Origin: Prolixibacteraceae bacterium | GTDB lineage: Bacteria > Bacteroidota > Bacteroidia > Bacteroidales > Prolixibacteraceae | DNA: 18,252 bases | Assembly (NCBI GenBank): GCA_014380255.1 | Contig: JACMKG010000162.1 | Location: 1-18,252, forward strand | Direction of reading: 5' to 3' | Part shown: positions 15,884-18,252 of the stretch, piece after piece | How the letters are laid out: each line of letters begins with the position of its first letter | How positions within the stretch are numbered: the stretch's first letter is position 1 | Position numbers and translations under genes: made by a program | Notes under the pieces: generated by a model | Databases searched by the model: none | Told to the model about the DNA's origin: nothing | What the model saw: only the letters and a program-made list of their open reading frames with translations

Positions 15884-17830
15884 TTATTCTTCATATTTTC
15901 TCATTAATTTGGTGGCACGTATCAGTGCCGCAACGCTCCAGGCCTGTGAAACAGCCCCTTTAGCCCGATGAGGAGGATTCCCGTTATACATTTCCGAAAT
16001 AGTGCCGATGCAATGTTCGGTCATTTCTTCTTCAAATCCTTCTATTATTTTTTTCACAAATGGCAATCCGCCACGATTGTGTATATTTAGATAACCTTCC
16101 ACAAAGAAGGAAATAAACCAAGGCCAGGCAGTACCCTGATGAATAGTCAGCTCGCGTTGTTGATAATTACCCTGGCAAATACCTTGATAATCCGGATCCC
16201 TGGGTGACAAAGTCCTCAAGCCACGGGGTGTAAGCAATTCGCGTTTTACCGTACTTAATATCGATTTTTGTTTTTCCCTGTCGAGAGGTGAATACTCCAA
16301 AGCAGCAGCAATCAACATGTTTGGCCTGATCGACCAGTCGATCATTTCTCCGTCGATACAATCAGCCAGATATTCCCTGCTCTCGGACCAGAATAATTCG
16401 TTGAAGGACTGAGCTACCACCGCTGGTAAATCCCCCCATTCATTGATAAACTCCTGATCTTTTTCTGCTTCAGCCAGTTCCAGGGCAAAACGAAGGGCAT
16501 TGTACCACAGGGCGTTCACCTCAACGGGCATACCACCACGCTGTACAATGGGTTTACCGGCTACATACGAATCCATCCATGTCAACGCTACATTTTCTGT
16601 TTTCCCGTATATCAGGCCATTGTCAAGCATGTGGATGTTGAAATCTGTCCCCGTCTTAAAAGCTGAAAGAATGGATTTCATGGAAGGGCCATATTTTTTC
16701 CATACTTTCTTTGAGTCATTTATCTGGTGATAATATTGCTGAATAGCCCAAAAGAACCAAAGAGGAGCGTCCATGGAATCATAGAAAGTACCACTTTTTC
16801 CAGGGAACTTTGGAAATAATCCATCTTTCAGAAAAACAACATGAGTATCCAGAATATCTTCACAAGTATCTACCTCATTCAGATCAAGCGTTAACCCGGG
16901 TAGAGCAATCAAGGTTTGCCTTGTAATCGAACTATACCATGGAAATCCGGCAATTACATTGGTGTGATGATTCTTCCTTACAATAAACTGCTGCGCTGCA
17001 TTGGTCAGACTGCCTAAAAAAGTATCCCTTGGAATGCGCTTTTTAATCTCACGCGAGAACTTTTGCTTAAAAGATCCGGGGGAGCTTTCTTGGGTAGAAG
17101 CAGAAAAAATAACCGATTCTCCTTTTTTTATGGGAAGTTCAAAATACCCGGGGACAAAAAGGTCTTCTTTATAATCATACCCACGGTTCTGCTCTTTTGG
17201 GTATTCTATACCATAATGCCATTCCGGGGAAGGAATAAACTCAACTTCCTTTGAAAACTGCATGTGTAAAAACGGATAACCATCATACAGCCTCATCTTG
17301 ATACCATTTTCTATTTCTATATAACGCGTGTTGGCATATAGATTCGCTTTGCTGAGATCGTGAACATTTCTGAAAGCCAAAAATGGCTTGAATCTAAGAA
17401 CCGTTGGAGAATGAGCGTCTTCGAGTGTATACTTCACAAGTACCTGTTGTTCTTTTTCAACCAAAATACGTTCCTTGCTCAGCACCACTCCGCCGACACG
17501 ATAGGTGGTACGGGGTATAATATCAACACTAAAATCACGGATATACTTATGCCCCTTGGGCTCATAATGATCTCCATTGAATTTATGAATGCCGAGATTA
17601 AAGGACGCCCCATGCTGAATAACCGATTCATCCAATGATGCCAGCAGCACCTGCTTTTCTCCATCAAGTTCATCCAGTGGACAAATCAACAGACCATGGT
17701 ATTTTCTGGTATTACATCCGGAAAGTGTCGTGCTGATGTATGACCCTGCACGATTTGAACGAAGCACTTCACGCTGAAGTGAATACTCAAGATTAACCAA
17801 CTGATTTTTGTCAAATTTTAAATAACTCAT
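15884..17830 (-). CDS. Glycogen debranching enzyme, GH133 amylo-alpha-1,6-glucosidase
   Basis: This 648-residue cytoplasmic enzyme is expected to remove alpha-1,6 branch points from glycogen. Residues about 15-260 are the bacterial/archaeal GDE N-terminal beta domain (EVLRSNRAGSYISTTLSGCNTRKYHGLL). Residues about 275-645 are the (alpha/alpha)6 amylo-alpha-1,6-glucosidase domain, with TWMDSYVAGKPIVQRGG (417-433; D420 is the likely general acid), PVEVNALWYNAL (435-446), LTIHQGTAWPW (561-571) and ISEMYNG (611-617; E613 is the likely general base). The usually conserved W-G-R-D-T stretch is I-T-R-Q-T here (302-306): Gln305 replaces the Asp that binds the -1 glucose. The rest of the block (AGFPWY, LIALPGLTL) is intact and the frame is unbroken, so it is not a pseudogene by appearance. 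First gene of the tight GDE-GT-GH57 cluster; ATG at 17830, 100 bp after the preceding partial gene. Confidence 0.92.
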   Translation of the reverse strand: MSYLKFDKNQLVNLEYSLQREVLRSNRAGSYISTTLSGCNTRKYHGLLICPLDELDGEKQVLLASLDESVIQHGASFNLGIHKFNGDHYEPKGHKYIRDFSVDIIPRTTYRVGGVVLSKERILVEKEQQVLVKYTLEDAHSPTVLRFKPFLAFRNVHDLSKANLYANTRYIEIENGIKMRLYDGYPFLHMQFSKEVEFIPSPEWHYGIEYPKEQNRGYDYKEDLFVPGYFELPIKKGESVIFSASTQESSPGSFKQKFSREIKKRIPRDTFLGSLTNAAQQFIVRKNHHTNVIAGFPWYSSITRQTLIALPGLTLDLNEVDTCEDILDTHVVFLKDGLFPKFPGKSGTFYDSMDAPLWFFWAIQQYYHQINDSKKVWKKYGPSMKSILSAFKTGTDFNIHMLDNGLIYGKTENVALTWMDSYVAGKPIVQRGGMPVEVNALWYNALRFALELAEAEKDQEFINEWGDLPAVVAQSFNELFWSESREYLADCIDGEMIDWSIRPNMLIAAALEYSPLDREKQKSILSTVKRELLTPRGLRTLSPRDPDYQGICQGNYQQRELTIHQGTAWPWFISFFVEGYLNIHNRGGLPFVKKIIEGFEEEMTEHCIGTISEMYNGNPPHRAKGAVSQAWSVAALIRATKLMRKYEE

Positions 17831-17904
17831 AATTATGACTTTTTTGGCCTTTTATATAGTCTTCTGAAAAAAGATGGAATGCTTTTCAAAGGATGGACTG
17901 ACAA

Positions 17905-17912
17905 CAAAAATA
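17905..17912 (-). promoter_or_regulatory. Possible -7 box upstream of the glycogen cluster
   Basis: TATTTTTG on the minus strand matches the Bacteroidota TAnnTTTG -7 consensus exactly and lies 75 bp before the debranching enzyme start. No clear TTTG/TTG -33 element is found 19-21 nt upstream, so transcription may instead come from the upstream gene. Confidence 0.25.
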
Positions 17913-17930
17913 CGTATAATATGTTTGCTA

Positions 17931-18252
17931 TTAGATCCTTGATTCCTGTATACCAGCAATATCCTGTTCCAGTTGCTTTTTCTCATTTATAAAATTAAGA
18001 TAGGGAAAATTAATTGTTAATTTATTAATTTCAGCTAAGTTATATAACAGAAATTTTTCATATTCCGGTGATAATGAATTAACAGGGCGGTGCAATACAG
18101 CCTTTCTTATTTTCAACACCTCTTTGGAGAGTTGAAGACTTTCAGCAGACATCATTGCCCTGTTAAAGCGATCGAACATATAATCACTTCCCACCGGACT
18201 AATGTGTATGTTTTGTTGTGCTTTGCTTCGGTTGTCTCGATGTTCATCCATT
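17931..18252 (-). CDS. Unrecognised protein, C-terminal 106 residues at the window edge
   Basis: A frame runs from the window end to a TAA at 17931. An ATG at 18251 would start it (MDEHRDNRSK), but only one base precedes that codon, so it may be internal and the gene may continue outside. I do not recognise the family. The visible part is hydrophilic and mostly helical, with no membrane segment. It contains Met/Arg-rich DYMFDRFNRAMMSAESLQLS and an Asn/Leu-rich stretch, LLYNLAEINKLTINFPYLNF, and ends in a charged tail. It is on the same strand as the glycogen cluster, 100 bp upstream, and could be co-transcribed with it. Confidence 0.6.
   Translation of the reverse strand, partial: MDEHRDNRSKAQQNIHISPVGSDYMFDRFNRAMMSAESLQLSKEVLKIRKAVLHRPVNSLSPEYEKFLLYNLAEINKLTINFPYLNFINEKKQLEQDIAGIQESRI

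Overview
The window looks like a chromosomal segment from a Bacteroidota bacterium, probably an anaerobic or facultative polysaccharide degrader of the Bacteroidales/Marinilabiliales type. The reasons are moderate-to-low G+C, A-rich translation starts without clear Shine-Dalgarno sequences, a possible TAnnTTTG-type -7 box, and protein families typical of that phylum (DUF5060 hydrolase, CelD_N-GH9 cellulase, GH133/GT/GH57 glycogen cluster, long DUF3417-type alpha-glucan phosphorylase, paired membrane pyrophosphatases). The species cannot be told from the sequence alone. No rRNA, tRNA, CRISPR array, transposase or integrase was seen.

Layout. The left 3.5 kb is on the plus strand: a DUF5060-type putative glycoside hydrolase that is cut at its 5' end by the window edge, then a secreted GH9 endoglucanase. 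Everything to the right is on the minus strand. Read in the direction of transcription (right to left): the 3' end of an unrecognised gene at the window edge; a four-gene glycogen/alpha-glucan cluster (GH133 debranching enzyme, GT4/GT5 glycogen-synthase-like transferase, GH57 amylase, alpha-glucan phosphorylase) closed by a hairpin terminator; a canonical K+-dependent membrane pyrophosphatase closed by a 25-bp perfect hairpin; a second, divergent membrane pyrophosphatase carrying the K+-independence lysine and closed by a hairpin with a T-run; and an orphan dihydroorotate-dehydrogenase-like flavoprotein that converges on the GH9 gene around a shared hairpin.

How it fits together. The two plus-strand enzymes would attack external beta-glucans or other plant/algal polysaccharides. 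The minus-strand glycogen cluster makes, trims and phosphorolyses an internal storage glucan. The two ion-pumping pyrophosphatases would recover energy from PPi released by biosynthesis, including nucleotide-sugar synthesis that feeds glycogen; this link is inference from proximity. The points most worth a second look are the neighbouring pyrophosphatases of two different subfamilies, a substitution of a normally conserved substrate-binding Asp in the debranching enzyme, and a DHOD-like protein whose catalytic Cys/Ser position is an Ala.
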